Source: Pseudomonas mangiferae | Lineage (GTDB): Bacteria; Pseudomonadota; Gammaproteobacteria; Pseudomonadales; Pseudomonadaceae | Assembly (NCBI RefSeq): GCF_007109405.1 | Contig: NZ_VJOY01000002.1 | Coordinates: 372,001 to 436,000, forward strand | Direction of reading: 5' to 3' | DNA: 64,000 nucleotides | In this document: positions 46,590-55,463 of the stretch, one piece after another | How positions within the stretch are numbered: the first letter of the stretch is position 1 | Layout of the letters: every line of letters starts with the position of its first letter | The notes under the pieces: model-generated | Databases searched by the model: none | Seen by the model: only the letters and a program-made list of their open reading frames with translations | Told to the model about the DNA's origin: nothing | Position numbers and translations under genes: made by a program

Positions 46590-48674
46590 CTAGATAGGAG
46601 AAATTGATTTGTCGGCGAGCTGGATAAGTTTGAAGTCTACGTTATATGTGGCTTCCAAGTAGGTGGCTTCGCTGTCATCAAACGATGCGGCAACGATACT
46701 TTGTAGATTTGCTTCAGCGGATAACTGTTGGAATAAGGCTTGTTGGCTCTTCGTGGCCATTGAGTGCTGTCCGGGCTCATCCAGTAACAGGAAGCCTGGA
46801 TGGTTGCCTTGGACGGTGGGGTGTGACGAGGTCTGGTAGATAGAGATTAAGTAACTCCAGATCAGACGGACGAAGTCACTCGCACTCGATTCGCGTGCAA
46901 TATTGCCTTTTGGCTTGCTGCCTTCGGTCTTTGTTGGAGCTTGATCATCACTTCGCTCATTGATTTCGCGCAGCTCCATTTTTGCTAGATAGGGCAGCAA
47001 ATTATCGCGGTTGAATTCGATGTCAGCAATTGCCGCGCTGTGATAATCAAAAGTTCCTATGTTAAGTCGGAACATTTTCTCAAAAAGATCATATTTTGCG
47101 CTATCTGCAGCGGAGTAGGTGCTGGTCGGCAAGCTAGATCGGTTTTTTACATTTGCTGCGTGCTGTTCAGATAGTCGAGTAATTTGGTTGAGAATAGAAC
47201 TTGAGCTTTCCGAGAATTTCTCAAGCTCTTCAAGGTGCATTTCAATCTGTAGTTGGCGCCGAACCCCGGCTTGAGAAACTGCAGAGTTAGAGTTTAAGTC
47301 AGATCGAAGTGCATTGAGTGACGATTTGGTAACTGCAACCATCCTAGAAATTTGATCTCTGAGAGCTTCTGTTTCTGTGATCTGTTGTTCAATTCCTACT
47401 CCATCTCTCTCTAGCATCCGCAGCTGAGCCCTCAGGTACTCGATGTTCGTCCCGATATCCATGTGCGGGGTGCTTTCATGCAAATCTACAAGGGAGTGAC
47501 CAATTTTCTGGTGGCAAGCGGGGCACGAGTCATTTGCGGTCGAAAGGCTTAATGAGGCGCCATAATTTATTAGCTTTTGCGCCGCTTGGTTTTTTTTCAG
47601 TTCGTCATGTGCCTGTTTAGTATTTATTGTGTTGGAATTTCGGCTTGCTCTGAGCAGGGTTAAGTTGCCTAGGCATGCTTCATATGCGACGGTATATCGG
47701 GCAAGCTCGTCTGTGAGCTTCTCAATAGACTGTGTCAGCTCCTGAGGTAACGCTTGGGTACGACTCTGTTGCTCTTGGCCGATTCGTTGATGCTCAGCAA
47801 TTTGGCTTCTTTTGTACTCAATAAGATTTACTGGCTCACGATCAGGTAGAGTCATGCTGAAAGTGACGACTTCTTGATTGAAGTTAGCAATAGGCGCTTT
47901 CGGAAAATTTTCGAAGTGAAGTCCGAGCTTCAAGGCTTCAATGTTTAGCGTTCGATAAAGGATTTGCCATTCTTCATATATCCGCTTGGATTCTTTGTCC
48001 AGGGTATCTCGACTGGCAGCTGTTTCAAAGACATCGGTGCCTACAAGATAATCGACGATCTTAATTCTGGCATCCTTAATGCCGAAGTATGGAAGATTGG
48101 CAATGTAATCTGTCCAGCCACGCTTTTGCTCGATCGCCATGGCTGCGAAGATATATTGAAGATAAAGCTTTACTGGCTTCCCGCTGGTTTGAGGAACCAT
48201 AGGTAAGTTTAGATTGAGGAATTTTTCAAAGTAGGTAAAAAATCCCTCTTCGATTTGAGCACTGCCGCTGTCGTGGATGAACCTGAAAAACGGAATAGCA
48301 CTCTCGGATTTTGTTAGGCCAGCGCACTCCTGGATTTCGACTAGTTTGTTGTTCCTTGCTCTGCCCTTGATGCCACGAGTGATTGTAATGGTTTTTCCAT
48401 GGCTTTCTATTTCGATTGTTACCCCGGAAGAAACTATGAGATGTTTGGCTTCTTCATATTCAACATGATCTTTCAATGCATAAGTCAAGGCGTTTTCATT
48501 TTGTGCGCCCAGTAGCTCTTCCATGCCAATGGCATAGAGTATTGCATGAACAATAGTGCTTTTTCCTGCAGAGTTACGGCCTCTGATAATGTTCAGGTGT
48601 CGGCTGAATTCTGTATAGAAGCCGAACGGGCCGCTGCTTGTTTGAACATCAATATTGAGAGCTTTGATATACAT
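46590..48674 (-). CDS. ABC-3C system ATPase (SMC/Rad50-like, zinc-hook motif)
   Basis: A 694-residue ATPase. Walker A GRNSAGKST (about 32-40) lies in a RecF/SMC-like head (HLNIIRGRNSAGKSTIVHAI). A long coiled-coil middle contains a CPAC pair (Cys384, Cys387) that resembles a Rad50 zinc hook, then Walker B FLLLDEPGQHS near residue 630. The gene is much more AT-rich than the backbone. It overlaps the middle-component gene; a start at 48686 is possible, but ATG 48674 has a better-placed ribosome site. It is the presumed sensor/ATPase of the three-gene operon. Confidence 0.85.
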   Translation of the reverse strand: MYIKALNIDVQTSSGPFGFYTEFSRHLNIIRGRNSAGKSTIVHAILYAIGMEELLGAQNENALTYALKDHVEYEEAKHLIVSSGVTIEIESHGKTITITRGIKGRARNNKLVEIQECAGLTKSESAIPFFRFIHDSGSAQIEEGFFTYFEKFLNLNLPMVPQTSGKPVKLYLQYIFAAMAIEQKRGWTDYIANLPYFGIKDARIKIVDYLVGTDVFETAASRDTLDKESKRIYEEWQILYRTLNIEALKLGLHFENFPKAPIANFNQEVVTFSMTLPDREPVNLIEYKRSQIAEHQRIGQEQQSRTQALPQELTQSIEKLTDELARYTVAYEACLGNLTLLRASRNSNTINTKQAHDELKKNQAAQKLINYGASLSLSTANDSCPACHQKIGHSLVDLHESTPHMDIGTNIEYLRAQLRMLERDGVGIEQQITETEALRDQISRMVAVTKSSLNALRSDLNSNSAVSQAGVRRQLQIEMHLEELEKFSESSSSILNQITRLSEQHAANVKNRSSLPTSTYSAADSAKYDLFEKMFRLNIGTFDYHSAAIADIEFNRDNLLPYLAKMELREINERSDDQAPTKTEGSKPKGNIARESSASDFVRLIWSYLISIYQTSSHPTVQGNHPGFLLLDEPGQHSMATKSQQALFQQLSAEANLQSIVAASFDDSEATYLEATYNVDFKLIQLADKSISPI

Positions 48675-48676
48675 TT

Positions 48677-49123
48677 CTAATCCCATTCCTTGGATACAGA
48701 AGTTACCATCTTTTCTGTAATCCTTTTACCGATCGAGTGCAGGGCAGATTTTTCTTCGCTGAGAATACTGTCATCTGCAAGTATAAGCTTTACATAGGCC
48801 AAGCCCGCTTTGGATAAAGCAAAACCACCGGTGGTTGTATGTGTAATCAGCTCGTCTTGAAATGCTAGGTTTAATGCGATAGCCATAGCGGGGTCAAACC
48901 CCCAGATCGGTAAGTGAAGCTGACCGCTCTCTGCTCCACTTCTCAATGCCATAGCACGTTCAGGTCGTTTAAGAGCCCAGTTCATTAAATGAATTTTAAC
49001 TAGGCTACTTTTACCGCCATGCCCTGTAATGTGAAGTATTAGAAGTGCCTGGGCTATCTTGTAGACTGGACGAAGCTCAGACAGAACGGGGATGGGGCGT
49101 CGAGTGAATTTTAATTGAGCCAT
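48677..49123 (-). CDS. ABC-3C system middle component
   Basis: A 148-residue small protein between the ATPase and the effector gene, the position and size of ABC-3C middle components. It starts MAQLKFTRRPIPVLSELRPVYKIAQALLILH; the helical first half and the end (GFALSKAGLAYVKLILAD) look like a winged-helix-type fold, which I infer from pattern only. Its start is three bases after the effector stop, and its stop overlaps the ATPase start, so all three are co-translated. Confidence 0.75.
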   Translation of the reverse strand: MAQLKFTRRPIPVLSELRPVYKIAQALLILHITGHGGKSSLVKIHLMNWALKRPERAMALRSGAESGQLHLPIWGFDPAMAIALNLAFQDELITHTTTGGFALSKAGLAYVKLILADDSILSEEKSALHSIGKRITEKMVTSVSKEWD

Positions 49124-49126
49124 GTT

Positions 49127-50074
49127 TTACTCGATGAAGTCCAGTTCACAAATGGCAAGCCAGCGAGCAACGGTTCTGGTTGCTACCTCTCTGGCTGTCG
49201 AGCTATCAATGTTGACGTTTCGGTCTGTAACCAAACATTCTATAAGCCTTGATTTAACTAGCTCCGTAAGCGCCTCTGGAGTTTCCGCAGACGTATAAGT
49301 CCACTCGTTAACTTGGCTTTCAAAGCTGTTCACAACGCGTGCGATATTTACGTAGGTTTGGGGTGAGCGGTCATACAGAGATTGAAAGTAGGTGTCGTGA
49401 TCGAGGAAAGACTTTCGGGTAATGGTTATCAGCCCCTGAATCCTTTGCTCAGACATTCCGAAAAGACGCAGACGGCATTTGCGCTCTAGATGTATATCAA
49501 AGGTTTCGCCCCTGGAGTTGACTTCTGGTAGTCGTTGAATAGGAGAGCCGACATACGGGGGCATGCCTGCTGAAGTTCTTAATGAGTTGAATTCTTTCAG
49601 GTAGAATTCATGATCGTGAAGCAGGATGCTGAAGTTTTCATGGATGTGAGGGAGTTTCCAGTCTCTAACTTCTGCTTCTTTTGTTCTAGAGTAAGACACC
49701 AGTTTATGTCGGTTGATTTCGGGAGTAACGAAGCACCAGTTTATGATTCTGGTCCCCCCCAACAAACCTTGAAGTTCTTTCGCGTAATCTTTGAGTTTTT
49801 TTAGGTCGGTGTTGATTTTGTCTCGTTGCTTTTCATAAAGCTCGTCTTGCTCATATAAGCGTTCAGGGCAATAGCACTGGAAGGCGTAGCCGGTATGCTT
49901 GGTAAAGCCTTCGATACCGTAGTCTCCAGGAGAGGCCGGGATCTGCTGATAGCCATCTGCACCGTGTTTTGATTTAAATGCTAGTTGACATGCTGCTTCC
50001 CAGGTTGTCCCTGTGAACTGACCGATTGGTGTCTCTATCACTTCCTGTTTGCCTCGTTGAAGCTGATCGCCCAC
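49127..50074 (-). CDS. ABC-3C system effector, nuclease-like N-terminus
   Basis: A 315-residue protein, first gene of the operon. The N-terminal segment (about 16-70) reads TGTTWEAACQLAF, then GDYGIEGFTKHTG and YAFQCYCPE. That is the spacing of an Mrr-like PD-(D/E)xK nuclease, with Asp and Gln present but the usual Lys replaced (QCYC). The C-terminal two-thirds is unrecognised. The start is GTG 50074: an in-frame TGA lies three codons upstream, and no ATG is near. Its role as effector is inferred from operon position. Confidence 0.7.
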   Translation of the reverse strand: MGDQLQRGKQEVIETPIGQFTGTTWEAACQLAFKSKHGADGYQQIPASPGDYGIEGFTKHTGYAFQCYCPERLYEQDELYEKQRDKINTDLKKLKDYAKELQGLLGGTRIINWCFVTPEINRHKLVSYSRTKEAEVRDWKLPHIHENFSILLHDHEFYLKEFNSLRTSAGMPPYVGSPIQRLPEVNSRGETFDIHLERKCRLRLFGMSEQRIQGLITITRKSFLDHDTYFQSLYDRSPQTYVNIARVVNSFESQVNEWTYTSAETPEALTELVKSRLIECLVTDRNVNIDSSTAREVATRTVARWLAICELDFIE

Positions 50075-50506
50075 AGCTGATCACATCCATTTTTCCGAGA
50101 TCACCAGCAGGGTTAGGCCTCGGTTTTCTGTGAAATTAGCAAAAGGCCACTACAAGGTCTAGCGGACATAACTGGATGGTGTTAGCTAGAGATACCTTGA
50201 GCTCGTTGGACTTCCCGGCGTTCGCCCGTCGGGCTCGCGGGCTACGCCCCGTGCTTCGTGCTGAATCACGGCCATCCGGCTTTGATCCCTGACGTCTCCG
50301 GCCCTTGAGGGCCTGCGCGCTCCGCTTGCCCCGATCCGTGGCATGGGTGGAGTGGGGCGGTCTGGCTGTTCCCTTCACTGTATCTCGGCGTTAAGGGCTG
50401 CGCGTGCGTGCACGCTGGCGTCCTGGCAGCCGTCGTTGACCCCTGACAGCTGCGCCGTGCTGGTGCCGGTTCCGGGCAATTCCGCCTGAGCAACCGGAGC
50501 ACGATC
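50075..50506. other. Noncoding leader between the ABC-3C operon and radC remnant
   Basis: The 432 bases hold no convincing gene. Composition switches from AT-rich (up to about 50180, the ABC-3C promoter region) to GC-rich sequence. The GC-rich part runs into the radC remnant and is probably old integrative-element DNA. A divergent promoter for the ABC-3C operon should lie near 50080-50180. Confidence 0.5.
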
Positions 50507-51005
50507 ATGTCGCAACTCTCTCTGACCCTCGACAACGCGCTGTTGGTACGTGAGGGGCACTACCTGCCGGCGACTGCCGACCAGATTCTTGAAGCCGCAC
50601 GCTTGGTCATCGATCAGAAGAACCCCGCGCGGGGCGCTGTTCACCTCGCCAGCGCTGGTCAGGGACTACCTGTGTACCAAGCTGGCTGGCTTCGAGCACG
50701 AAGTTTTCGCGGCGCTGTTCCTCGACACACAGCCTCGCTGATCGAATACGTCGAACTGTTCCGGGGCACCATCGACGGTGCTTCGGTGTATCCGCGCGAA
50801 GTGGTCAAGGAAGCACTGCGAGTCAACGCGGCGGCAGTGACCTTCTCGCACAACTATCCGAGCGGGAACCCTGAGCCGAACTAGGCCGACAGGGTGCTGA
50901 CCCTGCGGCTCAAGGACGCGCTGGCACTGGTGGATGCGCACGCTGGATCACATCATCGTTGGTGTCGAGGCGACAGCATCATTCGCAGAGCAGAGGCTGC
51001 TCTGA
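50507..51005 (+). pseudogene. radC: radC (JAB/MPN family) remnant with frameshifts
   Basis: RadC-like segments appear in successive frames: [19 protein letters not shown], then [23 protein letters not shown], then [23 protein letters not shown], then LTLRLKDALALVD, then DHIIVGVEATASFAE. The metal-binding HNHPSG motif reads HNYPSG, and a stop (TAG 50882-50884) interrupts the end. RadC genes of this type are usual cargo of integrative conjugative elements, so this marks old ICE DNA. Confidence 0.88.
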
Positions 51006-51010
51006 CTGCA

Positions 51011-51032
51011 GGGGGCTTCGGCCCCCTTTTTT
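51011..51032 (+). terminator. Intrinsic terminator after the radC remnant
   Basis: GGGGGC, TTCG, GCCCCC followed by TTTTTT: a 6-bp GC stem with a stable tetraloop and a six-T tail, directly after the final radC stop. Confidence 0.9.
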
Positions 51033-51059
51033 GCTGCGCCAAAACCTGCCGACACTACA

Positions 51060-51998
51060 TCACTTGTCGCTATCGCGTTCACGCTGGCGCAGTCGCTTCA
51101 CGTACGCGCTGTCTTTCAGTTCATCAGGGCTCAGATCCAACGCACAGTTCACCAGCGAGGCCAGCGTGGCATCGCTTAGCTTGAGGCCTTCGGGTAGCGG
51201 GCCACCGCTCTGCTCGCTGTTCTCCTCGATGGCAGCGAAAAGTGCCTTGAAGAAGTCCGCAGACGAGTGGCGGGTGGCTGCGCTTGCGGCTCGAGTCAGC
51301 GGATCTGTGGCCTCCACTTCAGCGCCGTTTGCATCGCTGGCCACCGCTCGAACGAACTGTTACAAGGTGGGCCAGTACTTCCATTCGAACTGGTTGCGAA
51401 CGGTGTTCAGGCGCTTCTTCACATAAGCGTTAAAGAGGTAGTGATCCTTCGCTGCATCCTCAATTACGTTACAGACATGGTAGTGAGTGTTACTTCTGAA
51501 ACTCGATATATTGTGCAGGTTGGAGCGGTGCTCCAGCAGTTGGGCCAGTTCCTCGGCTTTCTGTGCAATCTGCTGGTTGGTGTCAACAAGTTCGTCCCGT
51601 AGAGCGCGAGCCCTGGCGATTTTATCTGGGGCCCAGAATGCAGCAGTACTGAGCAAGAGGCTCATGAATGCCGGGAGTGCCCGAGGATGCAGGTGCAGTT
51701 TGTCGTACAGCTCACCGTAGGCTTCATTCAGTTCGAGGCGTCGAGCGAGCAGGCGATCAATGATGGCGTTTTCGCTGGGCAGGATGTTGTGCTCGACGTT
51801 GTAAGTTTTATCGTCGATCAGGATGTTCTCGCAGGTTTGCTGCGGGGATGGGGTCGATCCGGTACACATGGGTCTTCTCTGAGTAGTGAGGATGCTTTGC
51901 AGCGTAATGAGCCAAATTGCGCTTGTCGGTACCCCCAAGCCCATTGTTCGACCTGCTCTCAGGTACCTCTGTATTTTGGGCATGCACTTGGCCCACAT
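51060..51998 (-). pseudogene. Interrupted gene of unknown function
   Basis: The two minus-strand open frames 51060-51344 and 51360-51998 lie in the same frame and are separated only by TAA at 51362-51360 plus five sense codons (read-through WKYWPTL-stop-QFVRAVASDANG). Near 51840 another frame (HYSEKTHVYRIDPIPAANL) appears to supply the original N-terminus, implying a frameshift. The middle is helical (IDRLLARRLELNEAYGELYDKL). I recognise no family; it is probably a decayed integrative-element gene. Confidence 0.65.
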
Positions 51999-52097
51999 TC
52001 CTACCGTGAGGATAGTGCCATCATTGGAGGCAGCCTAGACACCACGGGTTACCAATTGTCGTCAGATACAGCAACACGCCCCCGCATGGAGGAACAG

Positions 52098-52541
52098 ATG
52101 ACGAACGTAGTAATCCATGAAATGGACTTGAAGCGTTTCTCCGCGCTTATAGGCCAATCCCGGAGCCCGATGACCGAGTTCTTTACCAGCGAAATTGGAT
52201 GGTTTGCCGTCCAGGATGAAACTGTCCTAGGCGTCGTGCTCATTGATATCCATGACAAAGACTTCTCAGCAATTCTGCTGGGAAGAGATGCTATAGGCCG
52301 TTATCGGGGCATCAATCAGAAAATATCTATGGAGACGCCGCAGGCGGCGCATGCGTGGCTGATTGAAACGATCACCGCAGTGACACTGAGTGGGAAAAGG
52401 TTTTCGAGCAAGACGATGAAGAAGGTGAAGCTATGGACATCTTCTCTCCGGTTAAAGCCGAGGAAAAACTCCACCACTACTTCCGAATCCTCTCGAAGGA
52501 ACCGTCGCACGTGGCTGCTAGGGGAATCATCCGTGAGATGA
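52098..52541 (+). pseudogene. N-terminal part of a frameshifted gene (continues in 52433-53485)
   Basis: ATG 52098 (MTNVVIHEMDLKRFSALIGQ) follows GGAGGAA. About 95 residues read as a normal protein (GWFAVQDETVLGVVLIDIHDKDFSAILLGRD). After about residue 95, near 52380-52400, the frame turns into Arg/Ser/Thr-rich shadow sequence, while a neighbouring frame continues DTEWEKVFEQDDEEGEA into the next gene. A one-base indel would join the two into one protein of about 460 residues. Confidence 0.65.
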
Positions 52542-53485
52542 TGCCTCACTGCGTCGATATTGATGGAAACTTTATCGAGCAGTTTCAGACTACTGGCTTC
52601 GACGCCAGGGTGTGGGAGCTCTATCTGAATGCCTACTTGGTTGAGGAGGGACTCTTCTTCGACCGAGCGCATCACGCTCCTGACTTCATCGTGCAAAAAT
52701 ACGGGCATACCGTAGCGATCGAGGCGACCATCGTAGGCCGCAAGGGTGGGCTAGCGGAGGTTGATTTCGAAAGATTCCCCGAAATGACTCATGAGCAGAT
52801 ATTAGAGAAGACTCGGAATGAAATGCCCATAAAGTTCGGCAGCCCGCTTTTCTCGAAACTTCAAAAGAAGTACTGGGAGCTGGAGCACGTCGCCGGCAAA
52901 CCTCTGGTCATTGCTATCGCAGATTTCCATGACAACCAGTCTATGTTGTGGACATCTACCTCGCTCACGAATTATCTCTACGGCGTTCGCCACGACCATC
53001 ACTACGATGAGTCGGGGAAACTGATCATCACCCCTCAAAAAATTGATAAACACATCGTGGGTAACAAGGAAATTCCTTCAGGTTTTTTCTTCCAGCCCGG
53101 TGCAGAAAACATTAGTGCCGTCATGTTCTCCGCGAGCGGAACGATCTCCAAATTCAACAGGATGGGCAAGCAGGCTGGCTTTGGAGATAGCAACGTCAGA
53201 TTGATCCGCAGCGGCACCATGCATGATCACGATCCTAACGCTTCACTACCTAAAACCTTTTCTTACGAGTTCGACAAGAACTGCGAGGAAACTTGGGCCG
53301 AAGGTATGAATATGTTCCACAACCCTAATGCATTGCATCCCGTGCCAGAGGAGTTGTTTCCCTCAATTGCTCACCATCGTTTCGAGGGTGACATGATCGT
53401 GAGCAACCTGCCTGAGGGTCATGTTTACTCGTCGATGACCATGATTTTGAACGTGTTAAGCGATGAGGAATGGGGGATCGCTTGA
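52433..53485 (+). CDS. Unknown protein with PD-(D/E)xK-like motif (C-terminal part of a frameshifted gene)
   Basis: A 350-residue frame from ATG 52433 (MDIFSPVKAEEKLHHYFRIL). Residues about 80-100 read HHAPDFIVQKYGHTVAIEATIVG, a PD-x11-ExT pattern like PD-(D/E)xK nucleases with Thr for Lys. The rest is unrecognised. The reading frame is open upstream of this ATG (EWEKVFEQDDEEGEA), so the true start is probably that of the fragment at 52098. It is the last accessory gene before GC-rich backbone resumes. Whether the frameshift is real or a sequencing error cannot be told here. Confidence 0.65.
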   Translation: MDIFSPVKAEEKLHHYFRILSKEPSHVAARGIIREMMPHCVDIDGNFIEQFQTTGFDARVWELYLNAYLVEEGLFFDRAHHAPDFIVQKYGHTVAIEATIVGRKGGLAEVDFERFPEMTHEQILEKTRNEMPIKFGSPLFSKLQKKYWELEHVAGKPLVIAIADFHDNQSMLWTSTSLTNYLYGVRHDHHYDESGKLIITPQKIDKHIVGNKEIPSGFFFQPGAENISAVMFSASGTISKFNRMGKQAGFGDSNVRLIRSGTMHDHDPNASLPKTFSYEFDKNCEETWAEGMNMFHNPNALHPVPEELFPSIAHHRFEGDMIVSNLPEGHVYSSMTMILNVLSDEEWGIA

Positions 53486-53533
53486 GGTCGCCTTTGCCGC
53501 GTGCCATTCGCTGTTTATCTCGTCGATCCGCGC

Positions 53534-54409
53534 TCACTCACGCCCCAGCCGCTCCCGCAGGAATTCGATGAAGCGCTGAGTTTTTGCGGGGAGCAGGCGG
53601 GTTTCGGTCACGGCGTAGACGGGTTGGGGTGCGCCGTGCCAGTGGGGCAGGAGGCGGCGCAGGGTGCCTTGGGCCAGTTCGTCCGCGACCAGTTCGTCCG
53701 GCATCAGCACGATGCCCATGTCCAGGGTCGCCAGCCGGCGGATCATGCCCATGCTGTTGAGCAGGAAGCGGCCACTCACCGGGACGGTGACCGTTCGGGT
53801 GCCTGCGTGCAGGGTCCAGGCGGTGGCCTTCAGCATGCCCAGGCAGCGGTGCTGCTGCAGGGCCTCCGGGGTGTCCGGCTCGCCCGCCTGGTCGAGGTAG
53901 CGGGGCGAGGCATAGAGGTGGGGCGTGAACGTGGTCAGGGGGCGGGCGATCAGGTGCGAGGGCTCGGATTCGCCTATGCGGATCGCCACGTCGAAGGGCT
54001 CGCTGACCAGGTCGACCCGTCGCGAGGTCAGGTCGAGGTCGAAGGTGATGCCGGGGTACAGGTGGGCGAATTCGGCGATCAGCGGGGCCAGGTAGGTGGT
54101 GGCGAAATCCACCGGCAGCGAGGCGCGCAGGACGCCGCTGGGCTGGGCGAGCATGTCCCCCAGGTGCTCGTGGGCCAGGCGCGCCTCGTCGACGATGCGC
54201 CGGCAGCGTTCGAAATAGCGCTGCCCGGCCTCGGTCAGCTCGATCTTGCGCGTGGTGCGGTGCAGCAGGCGCAGGCCGATGGCCTTTTCCAGGGCGCTGA
54301 TGCGCCGGGACAGGGTGGAGTTGGGAATCCCGGTCGCCTCTGCCGCGCGGCGAAATCCCTTGGCGTTGACCACCTCGACGAACAGGGCCATGTCGTTCAG
54401 CAATTCCAT
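53534..54409 (-). CDS. LysR-family transcriptional regulator
   Basis: A 291-residue LysR regulator. The N-terminal winged helix is MALFVEVVNAKGFRRAAEATGIPNSTLSRRISALE, with LRLLHRTTRKIELTEAG. The C-terminal effector domain is of the DsdA/CrgA type (GVLRASLPVDFATTYLAPLI, VAIRIGESEPSHL). It is divergent from the cysteine hydrolase gene across about 210 bases, its likely target. GC-rich codon use marks the return to backbone. Confidence 0.93.
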   Translation of the reverse strand: MELLNDMALFVEVVNAKGFRRAAEATGIPNSTLSRRISALEKAIGLRLLHRTTRKIELTEAGQRYFERCRRIVDEARLAHEHLGDMLAQPSGVLRASLPVDFATTYLAPLIAEFAHLYPGITFDLDLTSRRVDLVSEPFDVAIRIGESEPSHLIARPLTTFTPHLYASPRYLDQAGEPDTPEALQQHRCLGMLKATAWTLHAGTRTVTVPVSGRFLLNSMGMIRRLATLDMGIVLMPDELVADELAQGTLRRLLPHWHGAPQPVYAVTETRLLPAKTQRFIEFLRERLGRE

Positions 54410-54620
54410 CGTTCATTGCTCTACCAGTGGATCAATGTTCTCCACATTAGCGTATTCAGGCTGCTGGTGAAGCAGGGGATGATGGCATCGGTGACATGGC
54501 GCCTCGGGATCGCCGCTTGGCTTCCGAAAGGACGGAGGCGTTGGCCGCCCCTCGGGCGTGCTTCGCGCGACCGTTCGGCCCGGTTCATGTCCTTCGTCCC
54601 TTCACCCAAGGATCGTCCCC

Positions 54621-55238
54621 ATGACCCCCACACGTTTCACGCCCGATACCTCCGCGCTGCTGCTGATCGACCATCAGGTGGGTACGATGCAGCTCATCAA
54701 GAACATCGACCGCGAGCTGGCCGCCCGGCAGTCCATCGCGCTGGCGAAGATGGCGCAGCGCCTCGGGCTGCCGGTCGTCATCACCTCCAGCCAGGAGGAC
54801 CGCGACCAAGGGCCGATCCTGCCGGAAATCGCCGCCCTCCTGCCCGAGGCGCACGACGCCCGGATCAAGCGACCCGGGGTGGTCAATGCCTGGGCGTATT
54901 CGCCGTTTCGCGAGGCGGTGGTGGCCACCGGGCGCCGGAATCTCATCATGGCCGGGGTGACCACCGACGTCTGCCTGATCTTTCCCGCCATCGACGCGGC
55001 GCGGGAGGGCTTCGCGGTGCAGGCGGTGATGGATGCGTCGGGGTCGCCCAGCGACCTCTCCGAAGCACTGGCCCGCCAGCGCATGCAGGACGCCGGCGTG
55101 GTGCTCACGGCCACCAACACGCTCATGGCCGAGATCGCCGATGACTGGTCGACGCCGACCGGGCAGCAACTGATCGAGCTGCTGTTCAGCGACGTCTTCC
55201 CGGCGCTCGGCGCGGGCATCACGCCGCCCGCCCGATAA
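54621..55238 (+). CDS. Isochorismatase-family cysteine hydrolase
   Basis: A 205-residue cysteine hydrolase. The catalytic triad is present: Asp in ALLLIDHQVGTMQ, Lys in ARIKRPGVVNAW, and Cys in MAGVTTDVCLIFPA. Relatives include the YcaC family. ATG 54621 is chosen (MTPTRFTPDTSALLLID); an upstream in-frame start at 54558 adds non-family residues. Control by the divergent LysR protein is likely; the substrate is unknown. Confidence 0.9.
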   Translation: MTPTRFTPDTSALLLIDHQVGTMQLIKNIDRELAARQSIALAKMAQRLGLPVVITSSQEDRDQGPILPEIAALLPEAHDARIKRPGVVNAWAYSPFREAVVATGRRNLIMAGVTTDVCLIFPAIDAAREGFAVQAVMDASGSPSDLSEALARQRMQDAGVVLTATNTLMAEIADDWSTPTGQQLIELLFSDVFPALGAGITPPAR

Positions 55239-55463
55239 GCGTCGATGGCCGCGGGCTCCGGCGAGGGTTTCGTCGCCGGGCCTGCGGTGTGCACGCTCGC
55301 CGTTCACCGGACGACGTCTTGCCTATGAGCGGACAGACCGTTCCGGAGGCGAGTGGGGCCGAGGGGCTCGGCCTTGGCTCGCGCAGCGTCTCCCGCCCGC
55401 TGGTGATTCCTCGGGGGAACGGGCTCGCGGGCACTCGCGGAAGCGAATGCCCGTCCCCGGCGC

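Noticed and set aside
53486-53533. Possible right att copy of element B
   Set aside because: Neither GAGTGGGAATGA nor its complement was found here or further right, so the right boundary is inferred only from composition and gene content.
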